Assembly: GCA_030280995.1 (NCBI GenBank)
Contig: JASXTE010000002.1
Location: 12,228,683-12,292,682 of the forward strand
Length of the DNA stretch: 64,000 nt
Direction of reading: 5' to 3'
Origin: Hemileia vastatrix
Lineage: Eukaryota; Basidiomycota; Pucciniomycetes; Pucciniales; Zaghouaniaceae
Shown: positions 1 to 10,749 of the stretch, one piece after another
Numbering within the stretch: position 1 is the stretch's first letter
Layout: each line of letters opens with the position of its first letter
Program-made: the position numbers and the translations under genes
Notes under the pieces: model-generated
Seen by the model: only the letters and a program-made list of their open reading frames with translations
What the model was told of the DNA's origin: nothing
Database searches by the model: none

Positions 1-120
1 GGTGCGAGGTCATGCTTTCCCCAGTTAACTCCGGAGATAGCCCTGACATTGCTACCATAGGTAAGTCTTCATGAAATATTATTGGTTCACTCCGGAGATA
101 GCACTGACATTGCTACCATA
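1..120 (+). repeat. copia-1 5' LTR (3' part)
   Basis: The end of the 5' LTR. Bases 1-60 match the 3' LTR at 4991-5050. A second, shorter copy of the same tail (TTCACTCCGGAGATAGCACT onward, 86-120) follows, so the 5' LTR tail is partly duplicated relative to the 3' LTR. The primer binding site begins directly after position 120. Confidence 0.8.
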
Positions 121-135
121 GGTTATGGGCTGTCC
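121..135 (+). other. Primer binding site, initiator-tRNA-Met half type (copia-1)
   Basis: GGTTATGGGCTGTCC lies directly after the 5' LTR. Its complement reads through a CAU anticodon loop (CCCATAACC), as in initiator tRNA-Met. Drosophila copia is known to prime from a tRNA-iMet half molecule cut in the anticodon loop. The same 15 bases follow the LTR of copia-2 (5374-5388), which supports a functional site. Confidence 0.75.
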
Positions 136-311
136 CTGAACAACTGAAGTTCTTGTAATATTCTCTCGGAAGCAAGTGTGAATCCCGTGTTTGTCCCAGG
201 TTAAATGTGCCTCCCTTGGCGTCTATTAATTCTGGACGACCAAATCCCAATTTCTATTTCTTCTGCGTTTCATCACCCCAAAACACAGCATATATACCGG
301 GCATTTAATTC

Positions 312-1584
312 ATGCCCGTCGATCTCAACAACCCCGACCCACTTAAATCCAAACCCAGATTACAGCGCAAACTCCGTAATTTGGACCTTCCCCCACATAT
401 CTCTAACACCACACACCCAAAGATTACAACATGTGATTGTGACCGCCGCCGTTCAAAGTCCTTCTCTCATAACACATCACCAGTCTCTTCCACCAGTGGA
501 AACACAGCACGTCCTTTCCTACCGGCTGAAACTTCACCACCCAACTCACCGCTCCTTGCATATTCATCTTCCTCCCATTCTCCATTACTTGTTGCCAAAT
601 CATTACTAGGAAATTTCCCTAAAATTCCCCCTGCAATGTCTCCTCAAACCCAAGCTACCACGTCAAATCCTTTAACCAATTATAAAGGAAAAGACTGTGC
701 TGAAGTCATAGAGGATATCATCACAAAGACCAAACATTTACCTAAACTAAAGGTTGATGGGGGTAACAGGCAAGTGTGGGTAAAAAACTTACACTTATTT
801 TTGAATCGACACGTCCGAACCACCAAATATGCGATGGAAGCACTGAGCCTTGAAACTCCAATCGAAAAATTTGAAGACGAGATGAGTTGGCACGTATTGT
901 ACTACACCCTCGATGAGGAGCTTCAATCCTTCATTGATTTTGGTACTTCATGTTACAAAGCTTTTAACATCCTCAGAAAAAAGTTCGACAAATCTTCCCA
1001 TACTGCCAGGATGTCTCTCTTCAGCTCATTGCTTAAGATAAAGAGTTCCCCATTTAATAACGTCATGACTCACAGAAAAAATATAAAAACGATTTTAGAA
1101 GCAATTCAACAATTGGGTTTTACGTTTGGTTTTGACAAGCTTGTGGCCATGTTTGCACAGTTACTTCTCCCTTCCACTGCCAGTCATCTGTATGTCCAAG
1201 CTAATCATTATTTTGAACTGCGTAAAGACATTGTTCAATCATTGTTTAATGAGATAATGGATTTACTCCAAAATGCATTCACCAATTCTGTCACACATGT
1301 GTAAAGTAATGCCCCAACAGTGTCCACCTCCCTTGAAACGACAATTGAACATAACGAAGATGCTGTAACTTCCCTTGCCTTCAGGAGAGGAAAAAACGAC
1401 AGTTATTAGCCTGCTGATAGTAAGAGCGATAGCTATTGTTGTTTATGTCATTCAAGTGAACATTTTTGGAAAACATGCCCGTACGATGGCAATGGCTCAG
1501 CTTTCAATGTGGAAGTGTGGGTTCAACATGAAGCTCGTCTCTAACAAGCTCACAATGCTGAAAATCATATACGACGCTCACTAA
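312..1584 (+). pseudogene. copia-1 gag (broken)
   Basis: Capsid-like Gag of a Ty1/copia element. The open stretch begins at an ATG at 312 and runs 330 codons to TAA at 1302-1304. The same frame then continues past further stops and encodes a CCHC zinc knuckle (CCLCHSSEHFWKTC, near 1440-1480) for RNA packaging. A proline/serine-rich leader is followed by a helical UBN2-like Gag body (about residues 120-325). The knuckle lies downstream of the first stop, so Gag is truncated and the original gag-pol fusion is interrupted. Confidence 0.85.
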
Positions 1585-1625
1585 ATGACTGAAAAGGGAA
1601 ACAATCAAACACTTCAAAAGTCAGA

Positions 1626-4600
1626 TTGAATGAAATTGATTCTACTGCTTTAAATGTTCTCAGCTTGGCCCTTAATGAACTAGATTTGGGCAGTGAAGAT
1701 TGGTTGACAGAATTAGAAAGTAATGGGGCTACTCATCATGTCACAGGTGATGTGCGTCTACTTTCAAATTTTACAGCACTCAAATCCCCAATATCTGTAA
1801 AAAAGCCTACTGATTCAATGGCTGCTTTTATAATGGGATACGGAAACATGATAATAAAAGGAGTTGACGAAGAGTTAATCACTATTAAGGGTGTTTTCTT
1901 TTGTGACAAGGCAAAGTTTACTTTAATTTTACCATTTTATCTTTTACAGAATGATATTACTCTTAGTTTTAATAATTATCATGACTACGTTATTTCAAAA
2001 AACAAAAAAATTCTATTTATTGCTCCTATAAAACCTAGTGAAAGACAATGGATGGTTGATTTAGTCTATCCATGTAATCTAGAGACTAGTCCTTTTGCAA
2101 TTGATTATTTTAAATCTTTATCTTCTTTGTCATTAACTGCCCCTTTTGTACAATCTCCTCCATCAAACATTCCTTATCCAAAGGCAATCTCGGACTCCAT
2201 TATGGATTGGCACCAGAGACTTGGACACATCAGTCCAAGAGTCCTCCAGCGGATTGCAAAGATGGTTCTATGCACTGGTGCACCGACATATTTTCCATCA
2301 TGCAAACTACACTGTGACATATGTGCAGTCTCAAAAAGCAAACGCAGAAACACATGTATTGCTGAAAAAAGGGAACATGGTTTGATGGATTTGGTGGTAT
2401 CAGATTTAGTCGGTCCCATGGTAGATATAACTGACAATGGTGAAGTTTATGTCGCTACTTTTAGGGAATCTTTCTCCACATATGGAGAAATATTCATCCT
2501 CCGTAAAAAATCTGATGTTTTTGAAGCGTTCTTATGCTTTAAAAACAGACTTGAAAATTTGACAGGAGGCCGCCTAAAGACATTACGCACAGATAACGGT
2601 AAAGAATATATGAATAAAAAGTTCTCTGACTTTCTTTCCGACAATGGTATCCTACATGAGCACTCAATACCATACCACCATGAACAGAATGGTATGGCTG
2701 AGCGTTTCAATGAGACAATTGGAGAAATTGCGCGTACAATTTTACTTGCAGCAAATCTACCTGACACCTTTTGGCCACTGGCATACTGCTGGGCTTCATA
2801 TATACAAAACAGGATACCTAATGTACCTATTCATGATACTACACCTTTTCAAATAATATTCAAACGGCAAGCTGATCTATCACCAATAAGAATATTTGGT
2901 CAATGGGCGTATGTACACATACCTACTGAAAAGCGCACAAGAATGGAGCCACGAGCAATGTGATGTAGGGTTGTTGGGTTCCTTGACGGTGGTAAAGGAT
3001 GGATGTTCTGGAATCCTCAAACTAATACTTTTGTTCAATCTGCAATGGCAAAGTTTATTCCAGAGGGTGAAGACACCAATGAAAATAGTCTTACAAAAAC
3101 ATATTTGCCAAAATCAACAACTATGTCTCTTCCATCATCCTTAAAAGGAGATCTATCATTCATTATCAATTCATTACGTTTTGGAGACTTTACAGCTGAG
3201 GAAACAATTCACGCACAAGATTCTTTAGTCAAATACATAAATAACAATGCCTGTGAGTTGTCCGATCGAGTACCTTGTACCTTCAGACAAGCAATGCAAT
3301 GTCCTGATGCCAATCTATGGAAGGAAGCATGTCACCAAGAGTTGGTGAATTTAAACAACATGAATGTATGGGAAATTGTCCCACTTCCTGATGGAAAATC
3401 TGTAACTGGTGCAAGATGGGTATTTGCATTGAAACGTGATGAATTTGGCAAAGTTATCAAACATAAGGCTATATTTGTTGCTCAGGGTTTCAAACAAATT
3501 GAAGGAGTAGATTTTAATAACACTTTTGCCCCCACAGCCACCATTGCTTCACTTCGTCTTCTTCTTACAATTGCTGCAACATACAATTGGCCCATCAAGA
3601 CATTTGACGTAACGGCAGCATACCTACATAGTGACCTGGATGAAGAAATATATGTAAAACAGCCTGAAGGTTTTGAAACGGGTGATCATTCTCATGTATG
3701 TAGACTAAAAAAAGCTTTGTATGGTACTAAACAAGCAGCATGATTTTGGTGGAAACATCTTAGCAGTTTGTTGTCAAAATTTGGTTACCAATCCAGTAAC
3801 CAGGATGCAAGCGTTTATACTCTCACTAAAGAAGCTTCAAAATCAATGCTATGGATTCATGTTGATGATGGAGTAGTAATGGGTAGCAACTTGGCAGTCT
3901 TAAAAGAATTAGAACTATTTATGAACCAATACCTAAAGATAAAATGGTCCAACGGAATTTCCTCAATAGTGGGTCTGGGGGTATCATGATGTGTAAAAGA
4001 ATTTACTATCCATCAACCAGCACTGGTTAATAGAATCCTTAATTAACATTACGCAGCTCATCTGTCTTCACATTCACCGCTACCACTTAACCTTTCTCTG
4101 GTATTGTTAAAAGAAAAAGATAACCTGGCAATTAATTCAACAAAATTTCTTTCTATTATTGGTTCTCTAACATATCTTGTAGCGGGTTCCAGACCTTATT
4201 TGGCATACCCAGTCAACTTCCTGGCATGTTTTGCATCAAGACCAGGTAAAGATGAGTGGGATGCGCTAAATCATCTGCTTTGATATTTAGAATTTACTAA
4301 AGAGATGAAATTTCATTTATTCCCTCATATTGTTACACATCAATCAACCGATGTTTACTGTGATGCGACGTGGGGTGGAAAATTTGCTAGAGCTACAGGC
4401 GGCCACATCTTACGTCTAAATGGCTGTTTAATCTTGTGGCAATCAAAACGCCAATCAAGGGTAACCACTGCATCTTTACATTCAGAATTAATGGCCATGT
4501 CAAATGCAACTTGACAGGCACTATGGATGAGAAACCTCTTAAGGGAACTTGACCTATGTCACGGCCCAACAAAATTATACTGTGACAACAAAGGTGCAAT

Positions 4601-4799
4601 AGTAGCTGCCACAGATAATCCCTCTGATAAACAATGCCGCCATGTTGACTGTGACTTCTATTTTGTAAACAAACAGGTACATCGCAAAGAAATCATAATT
4701 GACTTGGTGAGTTCAAAGGATCAAATAGCGGATCTATTAAGAAAAAATTTGGGAGCAAATATTTGGCAGGATAAAAGATATTTACTGGGTGTCTATTAA
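1626..4799 (+). pseudogene. copia-1 pol: protease, integrase, RT, RNase H (broken)
   Basis: One frame encodes the copia Pol domains in order. A protease remnant near 1700 reads SNGATHH, so the catalytic Asp of the usual DSGA is gone. The integrase zinc region (WHQRLGH, then CDIC) lies at 2205-2330 and the integrase core at 2390-2960. RVT_2 reverse transcriptase (3300-3990) has IHVDD at the active site (about 3855). RNase H (4305-4799) contains YCDATWGG and YCDNKGA. The frame is cut by TGA at 2961, 3741, 3987, 4281 and 4512 and by TAA near 4044. At 3741, 4281 and 4512 family members usually have Arg, suggesting CGA-to-TGA decay. There is no frameshift, only substitutions. Confidence 0.92.
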
Positions 4800-4921
4800 A
4801 TATTTTCATATCTTTCTTTCCTTCTTCCTTTCTCTTCTTTCTATTTCTTTTCTCAAGACTTTTGCATTTAATATTTTTGTTATGGGGTATACGGTAGTAG
4901 GAAAATCACTAAGAGGGGGGG

Positions 4922-5050
4922 TGTTATGGGCATAAGCATATGTACTTAGCAATTTATGTGTTATGTAAATAGTCTAGTATATAATACTATGGTGCGAGGT
5001 CATGCTTTCCCCAGTTCACTCCAGAGATAGCACTGACATTGCTACCATAG
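4922..5050 (+). repeat. copia-1 3' LTR
   Basis: Begins TGTTATGGGCATAAGC immediately after the polypurine tract AAGAGGGGGGG and ends at GCTACCATA(G), matching the 5' LTR tail at 1-60. At about 129 bp it is very short for a copia LTR. Confidence 0.8.
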
Positions 5051-5276
5051 TAGTGAATTAAAGTGCCAAGAATGAGGTTATTAATGAAATTAGTGCATAT
5101 AAAGAGGGCCCATACATTTATAATTAAGCTAGGACACTAAATAAGCGCCTGTTACTGTTGCACGGTATTATTTTATTTTTCTTTTCTTATTGAGTTGGTT
5201 ATTTTATTGGATGAAAGGTTAATGAGGGGGATCACAGTGGTAGTGTTGGAATTATTCTAATGACTAAGTGGGGGGA
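5051..5276. other. Spacer between copia-1 and copia-2, possible element remnant
   Basis: No gene is visible. The right end (AATGACTAAGT, 5258-5268) is the reverse complement of bases 10-20 of the copia-2 LTR that follows. The tract GTGGGGGGA just before 5277 resembles a polypurine tract. This suggests the stub of another member of the copia-2 family, but it is too short to classify. Confidence 0.4.
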
Positions 5277-5373
5277 TGTTATGTACTTAGTCATTATTGT
5301 AGATATACTGTTGCAGCGGTACCTCCTGTTCTCCGGTTCTTTCCGGAGTCCAGTTGGCTGATACCGTGCAACA
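5277..5373 (+). repeat. copia-2 5' LTR (97 bp)
   Basis: Starts TGTTATGTACTTAGTC and ends GTGCAACA, directly followed by the primer site. A near-identical copy in inverted orientation is at 9081-9177, the same length, which fixes both ends. The LTR is unusually short. Confidence 0.8.
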
Positions 5374-5388
5374 GGTTATGGGCTGTCC
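5374..5388 (+). other. Primer binding site, initiator-tRNA-Met half type (copia-2)
   Basis: GGTTATGGGCTGTCC, identical to the copia-1 site at 121-135, directly after the LTR; an inverted copy is at 9066-9080. Complementary to the anticodon arm of initiator tRNA-Met, as in Drosophila copia. Confidence 0.75.
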
Positions 5389-5771
5389 TGCATTGGCACA
5401 AGTAGCTATCAGTGACCCAAGACTCCACTACGTTAGCAGAAGAGCAGCATGAGTAGCCAAAAAACCCCCAGTGCAGTCTGAAAAGACTTACTTCTATGCA
5501 CTGGTAAAATTTAACCCTCCCAACATATCTAATTCACAAAATTCATCTCGGAACACTCCCCTCTCTCTTAACCTGTCCCCCTGCCCCTCATAAACCCTCT
5601 CTCTTGTAATTTATCTCCCTTGCTTAGAAACCACTCTCTTCTCTTGTAACCCATCTCTCTCCCTCAAAACCTCTCCCCCTATCTTGGACTACCTTCCCCT
5701 ATCTCAGAATACCTCCCTCTGTCTCAGAATTTCCCCCTTCCACTCTCCTGTCTTATACTCATCATTTAGAC
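5389..5771 (+). other. copia-2 leader, pyrimidine-rich
   Basis: Untranslated leader between primer site and gag. From about 5565 it is an irregular run of CTCTCTC/CCCTC blocks on the plus strand. Bases up to about 5668 recur inverted at 8789-9065. Confidence 0.6.
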
Positions 5772-6260
5772 ATGCCATTGTCTTCATCATCCAATGCCTC
5801 ATTGGCTCCCTCCTATGAATCTACCTGCTCCACTCAATGTGTAAATAGTCTGCTGTTAATGAAGCAACGTCTAGAGGTAATGAAATTAGTTTTGGATCCT
5901 ACTGAAAACTTGCCAAAGCTCAACAAAGACTTGGACAACTGGGAGGGTTGGCACAAAAGCACCTTGGAATTAGTTAAAAGAATTGTTGGTACCATTGACT
6001 ATACTTTCAATCAAAGAATGCCAGCTGATCAAGAAGCTGAACTGATGACATTCAACATCATTTATCAAATGCTCACTTCAGAACTTCAACTCAATATTGA
6101 CACTAATTGGACAGCATATCAATTGTACCACTACTTACTTGACAAATTCAACTGCATCCATTTATCCCACATTGCAGCTGCAAACATAGAGAAACTCTAC
6201 AAGTGTGTTGATTGGATCAACTCAAAACTGGAGGAATCTGAGGATGTGTCTGTAGAATAA
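5772..6260 (+). pseudogene. copia-2 gag (truncated)
   Basis: Open frame of 162 codons from ATG 5772 to TAA. It resembles the N-terminal two thirds of a copia Gag: a serine-rich start, a tryptophan-rich stretch (DNWEGWHKSTLELV, about residues 57-70) and helical capsid-like sequence. It lacks a zinc knuckle. Just downstream the frame is lost and the protease is absent, so the 3' part of gag and the start of pol were deleted. Confidence 0.75.
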
Positions 6261-6440
6261 TTGATTGAAAGGTGTGAAACTGAAACATATAACAAGTTTA
6301 TTAGTTTTGATGTAACCTCAGGTGGTGAATGTGAAGCTGGATCTTCTTCTCCCTCTTCAAATTCTTTCTTGCTCCCCTCATTTTTGTGAACAGTGAAAAA
6401 GAATGCAGTTATCAATCGACCACCTGCTATGAAAGGCTCC

Positions 6441-8489
6441 CACATGGATTGGCACTGGTGACTAGGTCACGCAAGTGAAAAAATTGTCAAACAAGTCATC
6501 CGTCAATCTTTAGGTTCTGGTCTCCCTTTGTCAATTCCACCTGAATCAATCAATTGTGAAGATTGTGCAATTGCCAAAAGTACAAGAACAGCATCAGCAA
6601 CAAGAGAAAAACGACCTGATTCTTAAATGAGTCTTATTGTTGGTGACTTGGTTGGACCTATAGATCCCGCAGTCAATGGTGCTAGATGGGCTTCTATGTT
6701 TAGAGAAAGTTCAACCTCATATGGTGAAGTTTTTTTGCTCAAATCCAAAACTGATGCTACTTCAGCTTTTGTTTCCTTTTATAAAAAGTTGGAAAATGTC
6801 ACTGGCAAAAAACTTCAAGCTCTAAGGACAGATGGAGGTGAAATTCATAGTAAACAGATGGCTCAAATACTGGATGAAATTGGAGCAACTCATGAAATTT
6901 CTTGTCCTTACCATCATGAGCAAAATGGCACAGCTGAACGTTTTAACCACACTGTCAGTGATATTGCAAATACCATTCTTCATGCTAGCAAACTGCCAGA
7001 ATGTTTCTGGGGACTTGCTTACAAATGGGCAGCTTATGTTCACAATCCCCTCCCCAATGTCAAAACTGGTGACAAAACTCCCTTACATCTGATGCACAAC
7101 TGTGACCACAAATATTCTAATTTTCGAATCTTTGGTGAAACCGCTTATGTCCATATCCACAAGGAAACTCGACAAAAACTTGATCAAAGAGCTCTCATTT
7201 GCAAGTGTGTGGCTTACTCCTTGAACAATACTGGTTGGATTTTTTGGCATCAAGAGAAAAACACCTTTTTTGAATCTGCAATGGCCAAATTTTCTGGTGA
7301 CAATCTCCCATCCCATGATATCTCTCTCCAAGCCCCACCACCTGATCCACCATCCAAAGGTTCTATTGATCACATCCTCAGTAATTTAAAACTTGGTGAT
7401 TTCAAGGATGAAGAGACTCTTCTTTCTCAAGAAAAATCAGTTTCTGATGTTATCAAAAAGGGTATGTCTCACTCATCTGTTGTTCCAAGAACACACTTGC
7501 AAGCTATGCTTTCACCTGATTGCCGAAAATGGGAACAAGCTTGCAAAAGAGAATTGGACAACATGAAGGACATGGATGTGTGGTATGAAGACAAAGTCCC
7601 TGCAGGTGCCAAGATCACAAATGCCAAATGGGTATTCACTATCAAAAATCCTTCTTCCCCATCTCCAACATTCAAGGCTCGCTATGTAGCAAAAGGTTTC
7701 CTTCAGCAATATGGCATTGATTTCACTGAAACTTTTGCTCCTACTGCAACTTTTGCTTCCCAGCGCATTCTTCTTACTCTTTCAGCTTATCATCAGTGGC
7801 CAATAAAGTCTTTTTATGTCACTGCAGCTTACCTACACAGTCCTACTGATGAAGCAATCTGGGTACGTCCTCCTGAAGGTTATCAGCTGAAAGATAAAGA
7901 TAGTGCTTTACGCCTTAAGAAAGCTCTCTATGGCACAAAGCAAGCTGCTAGATGCTGGTGGCTCCACATAGCCAGCAAGTTGGATGCTCTGGGATATAGG
8001 GCAAGTCAATATGATAAGTCTTTTTATATTCTAAGAAAGAAAGATTCTATGGGTGTGATTTGGATTCATGTGGATGATGTAATTGTGACTGGTAGTAGTG
8101 TAATGGTCTTGAAGGAATTGGAGGATGGTTTGGATGGTAGTTTGAAGGTGAGGTGGAGTGATAAAGTAGATGGAATAGTGGGAGTGGCAATCAAGGAGGT
8201 TCCTGAAGGTTTTGATCTCAACAATTTCTAACTCATTGAGAAGATTTTGAAGACTCACAACCCTTGTGGCCTCACTACTTGTTCCCCCCTTCCAAACAAC
8301 ATTGTCATTGAAACAGCCAAGTTTGAAGATGAAGCTATTAATACAACTAAATATCTCTCTATCTTGGGTGCTCTCAGTTATTTAGCAGTGGCAACAAGGC
8401 TAGATCTTTCTTTTCCTGTCAATTTTCTAGCTAGATTCTCTTCAAAACCTACCTCTACTCACTGGACAGCACTCAATCATCTCCTTTGA
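6441..8489 (+). pseudogene. copia-2 pol: integrase and RT (broken)
   Basis: One frame carries integrase and reverse transcriptase. The HHCC zinc region at about 6450-6560 is interrupted by TGA at 6459, where copia-1 has Arg (WHQRLGH). TAA just before 6627 precedes a long open part (6627-8231, 534 codons). That part holds the integrase core (RTDGGE, HHEQNGTAERF), RVT_2 with APTATFASQRILLTL and the active site HVDDV near 8070. After TAA at 8229 the frame continues to TGA at 8487-8489 (NHLL, stop, YVQ). RNase H is missing. The RT core looks catalytically complete, but the polyprotein is not. Confidence 0.92.
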
Positions 8490-8520
8490 TATGTTCAACA
8501 TACAGCTAAACTTAATTTAA

Positions 8521-8780
8521 AAAGAAAAAAGTCATATCTTTATCAAGTATCCCCCCAGCCACCATTACCATTTATAACCATTTCACCCAAAACTAAATAC
8601 TAAATAAGAGAGAGAGAGAAAGAAAAAAAATTAAAATTAAAATTAAAATGAAAATAATAATAATAATAATTTTTTTTCTTTCTCTCTCTCTCTTATTTAG
8701 TATTTAGTTTTGGGTGAAATGGTTATAAATGGTAATGGTGGCTGGGGGGGATACTTGATAAAGATATGACTTTTTTCTTT
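8521..8780. repeat. Near-perfect palindrome, 112-bp arms
   Basis: Bases 8521-8632 are the reverse complement of 8668-8780. The only mismatch seen is one extra G (six C at 8551-8556 against seven G at 8744-8750). The 36-base spacer is made of TTAAAA and AAT repeats. The arms contain a (GA)n run and a unique CCACCATTACCATTT stretch. It sits at the junction between the truncated copia-2 RT and the inverted copia-2 leader. It may be a foldback MITE or the scar of a hairpin-forming rearrangement; no target duplication was identified. Confidence 0.85.
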
Positions 8781-8788
8781 TTCTTTTT

Positions 8789-9177
8789 CTTTGAGGGAGA
8801 GGGATGGGTTACAAGAGAAGAGAGTGGTTTCCAAGCAAGGGAGATAAATTGCAAGAGAGAGGGTTTATGAGGGGCAGGGGGACAGGTTAAGAGAGAGGGG
8901 AGTGTTCCGAGATGAATTTTGTGAATTAGATATGTTGGGAGGGTTAAATTTTACCAGTGCATAGAAGTCTTTTTAGACTGCACTGGGGGTCTTTCGGCTA
9001 CTCACGCTGCTCTTCTGCTAACGTAGTGGAGTCTTGGGTCACTGATAGCTACTTATGCCAATGCAGGACAGCCCATAACCTGTTGCACGGTATCAGACAA
9101 CTGGACTCCGGAAAGAACCGGAGAACAGGAGGTACCGCTGCAACAGTATATCTAAAATAATGACTAAGTACATAACA
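8789..9177 (-). repeat. Inverted copy of copia-2 LTR and leader
   Basis: Reverse complement of about 5277-5668: LTR at 9081-9177, primer site at 9066-9080, then the leader. It is similar over nearly 390 bp with scattered substitutions and small indels. The copy breaks off at the pyrimidine-rich leader (CCCTCAAA), where A/G-rich sequence leads into the palindrome. Confidence 0.85.
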
Positions 9178-9784
9178 GTTACCTATTTTAGTGTGTTTCC
9201 CCACAGTGGGAATAGGATGTGGGGTAATTATAGTGTAAAAAAGCTAACTTTTCTAAAAATGAAGCTATTCACATGGGAAAAATGCAGGCAGTATGTGGCC
9301 AGTACACAGAAGCCATTTCTGGCATAAAAAACACCAAATTTGAAAAGTGTTATTTTTATGCATTTGAGTAGCCAAATCAATAGTCCTAATTAAGACAAAT
9401 TGATCTGTCAAAGCACATTTTTAATATTATTAAATTTATAGCGCATATAATCAACTTTTAAGTGATTTAAAGCGCATTTCTTGTTTTTTACATAAAACAA
9501 TGAAAATAACAGCTTTAAGTGTACTTAAAAATTATGTAGCCTTATATTTAAGGTTCTTAAGATTACCCTAACATATTCAAACTTAATATTAAGTACATAA
9601 GACTTATAAAAGGTGGATATATGCGTGTATATAAGGTGTTATAATGGCATATTTTGTATATTATCATAATTTTACTTATGTATACTATTTGTGTACTCTA
9701 ATTTATTGCTCCCATGTATAGTCCATGTGTTTAACATAACTTATAAGTACTTTTTACTCAGTCCTGGGAATATCCAGACTGACA
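9178..9784 (-). repeat. LTR-like remnant related to element B ends
   Basis: The right end TTTACTCAGTCCTGGGAATA (9754-9773), followed within 11 bases by TGACA, closely matches the end of the element B LTRs at 29364 and 60367. This suggests a minus-strand solo LTR or LTR fragment. The body is AT-rich with no gene. The left boundary is uncertain; it may simply abut copia-2. Confidence 0.45.
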
Positions 9785-10092
9785 ATAACTAAATTTTTTT
9801 CACTGCTAACTGTGTTTTCCCATGTTCAGACCCCTTACAGCCAAATCCTGCTTTTCAAGCCTCTTTTATACATGATATTTGCAGCATAGCAGAGTACCTA
9901 ATCAAAAAACAGATATAGACAAATAGAAAAGAGCATGTGCAATTAAATAATTCATACTAGGTGACCAATATAGCCAAATTAAGCCTATAAAAATAAATAA
10001 AAACCTTAAAAAAATCAGTAAAACAGATATAAGAAACCATTAAAACACCAAATAACTTCCACCCCTTGAAAACCACTGTAAATATACCAAAA
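9785..10092. other. AT-rich spacer, no gene seen
   Basis: Unassigned AT-rich DNA leading into the microsatellite; no open frame, RNA gene or repeat boundary recognised. Confidence 0.5.
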
Positions 10093-10262
10093 AAGAAGAA
10101 AAGAAAAAGAAAAAGAAAAAGAAAAAGAAAAAGAAAAAGAAAAAGAAAAAGAAAAAGAAAAAGAAAAAGAAAAAGAAAAAGAAAAAGAAAAAGAAAAAGA
10201 AAAAGAAAAAGAAAAAGAAAAAGAAAAAGAAAAAGAAAAAGAAAAAGAAAAAGAAAAAGAAA

Positions 10263-10293
<31 letters not shown>

Positions 10294-10474
10294 GAAAAAG
10301 AAAAAGAAAAAGAAAAAGAAAAAGAAAAAGAAAAAGAAAAAGAAAAAGAAAAAGAAAAAGAAAAAGAAAAAGAAAAAGAAAAAGAAAAAGAAAAAGAAAA
10401 AGAAAAAGAAAAAGAAAAAGAAAAAGAAAAAGAAAAAGAAAAAGAAAAAGAAAAGGAGAAAAAAAGAAAAAAGA
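10093..10474. repeat. (AAAAAG)n hexanucleotide microsatellite, about 60 units
   Basis: Pure AAAAAG units, interrupted mainly near 10284-10294 by an all-A patch and imperfect at both ends. Open frames over it (alternating Lys-Arg or Lys-Glu on plus, Phe-Ser or Phe-Leu on minus) are composition artefacts. The long purine strand may form triplex DNA and is a likely length polymorphism. Confidence 0.95.
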
Positions 10475-10749
10475 ATGGATCCATCTTTCAGACCAAAATG
10501 TGACTCAATTCAAAACACAGCATACAAATTAGGCTTGTTCTTCTCCTCCTTTTTAAAAAATTTGTAAGTGACACAATGGTTTTAGTTGAATTTCTGACCC
10601 TGGAAATACATGCGTTGGGTTTCCAACAAGTTCTTCTATACTTCTTTTTTCTTTTCCAGCTTCTAAAATTGGTTCTGAGTATATTTATCTCTTTATGCTT
10701 ACATTTCTGGTGCAGTGGCATTGAAGAGGAATTTGATATTGGATATAAG

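Larger units (their letters stand above)
1..5050 (+). mobile_element. copia-1: decayed Ty1/copia LTR retrotransposon
   Basis: Nearly complete Ty1/copia element; the window opens inside its 5' LTR. In order it holds the 3' part of the 5' LTR, a copia-type half-tRNA primer site at 121, gag, then protease, integrase, reverse transcriptase and RNase H in the copia order (integrase before RT), a G-rich polypurine tract at 4910-4921 and the 3' LTR from 4922. Gag and pol share one reading frame, as expected for a fused copia polyprotein, but the frame carries many stops. No intact product can be made, so it is a relic. The copia assignment rests on domain order and motifs seen in the translation. 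Confidence 0.93.
5277..9177 (+). mobile_element. copia-2: rearranged Ty1/copia element with inverted 5'-end duplication
   Basis: A Ty1/copia element distinct in sequence from copia-1. It has a 97-bp LTR (5277-5373), a half-tRNA primer site, a pyrimidine-rich leader, gag, and integrase-RT in one frame. The zinc knuckle and protease are missing (deletion around 6260-6440). After the RT, in place of RNase H and a 3' LTR, there is a long palindrome (8521-8780). An inverted copy of the element's own LTR and leader follows (about 8789-9177). The element is therefore bounded by LTRs in inverted orientation, which normal integration does not produce. Confidence 0.85.

Noticed and set aside
205..609. 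134-codon frame overlapping copia-1 gag
   Set aside because: It is out of frame with gag, and the gag frame carries the family similarity.
10066..10503. Long open frames encoding Lys-Arg, Lys-Glu, Phe-Ser or Phe-Leu repeats
   Set aside because: They are translations of the (AAAAAG)n microsatellite in several frames; no start context or unique sequence supports a gene.
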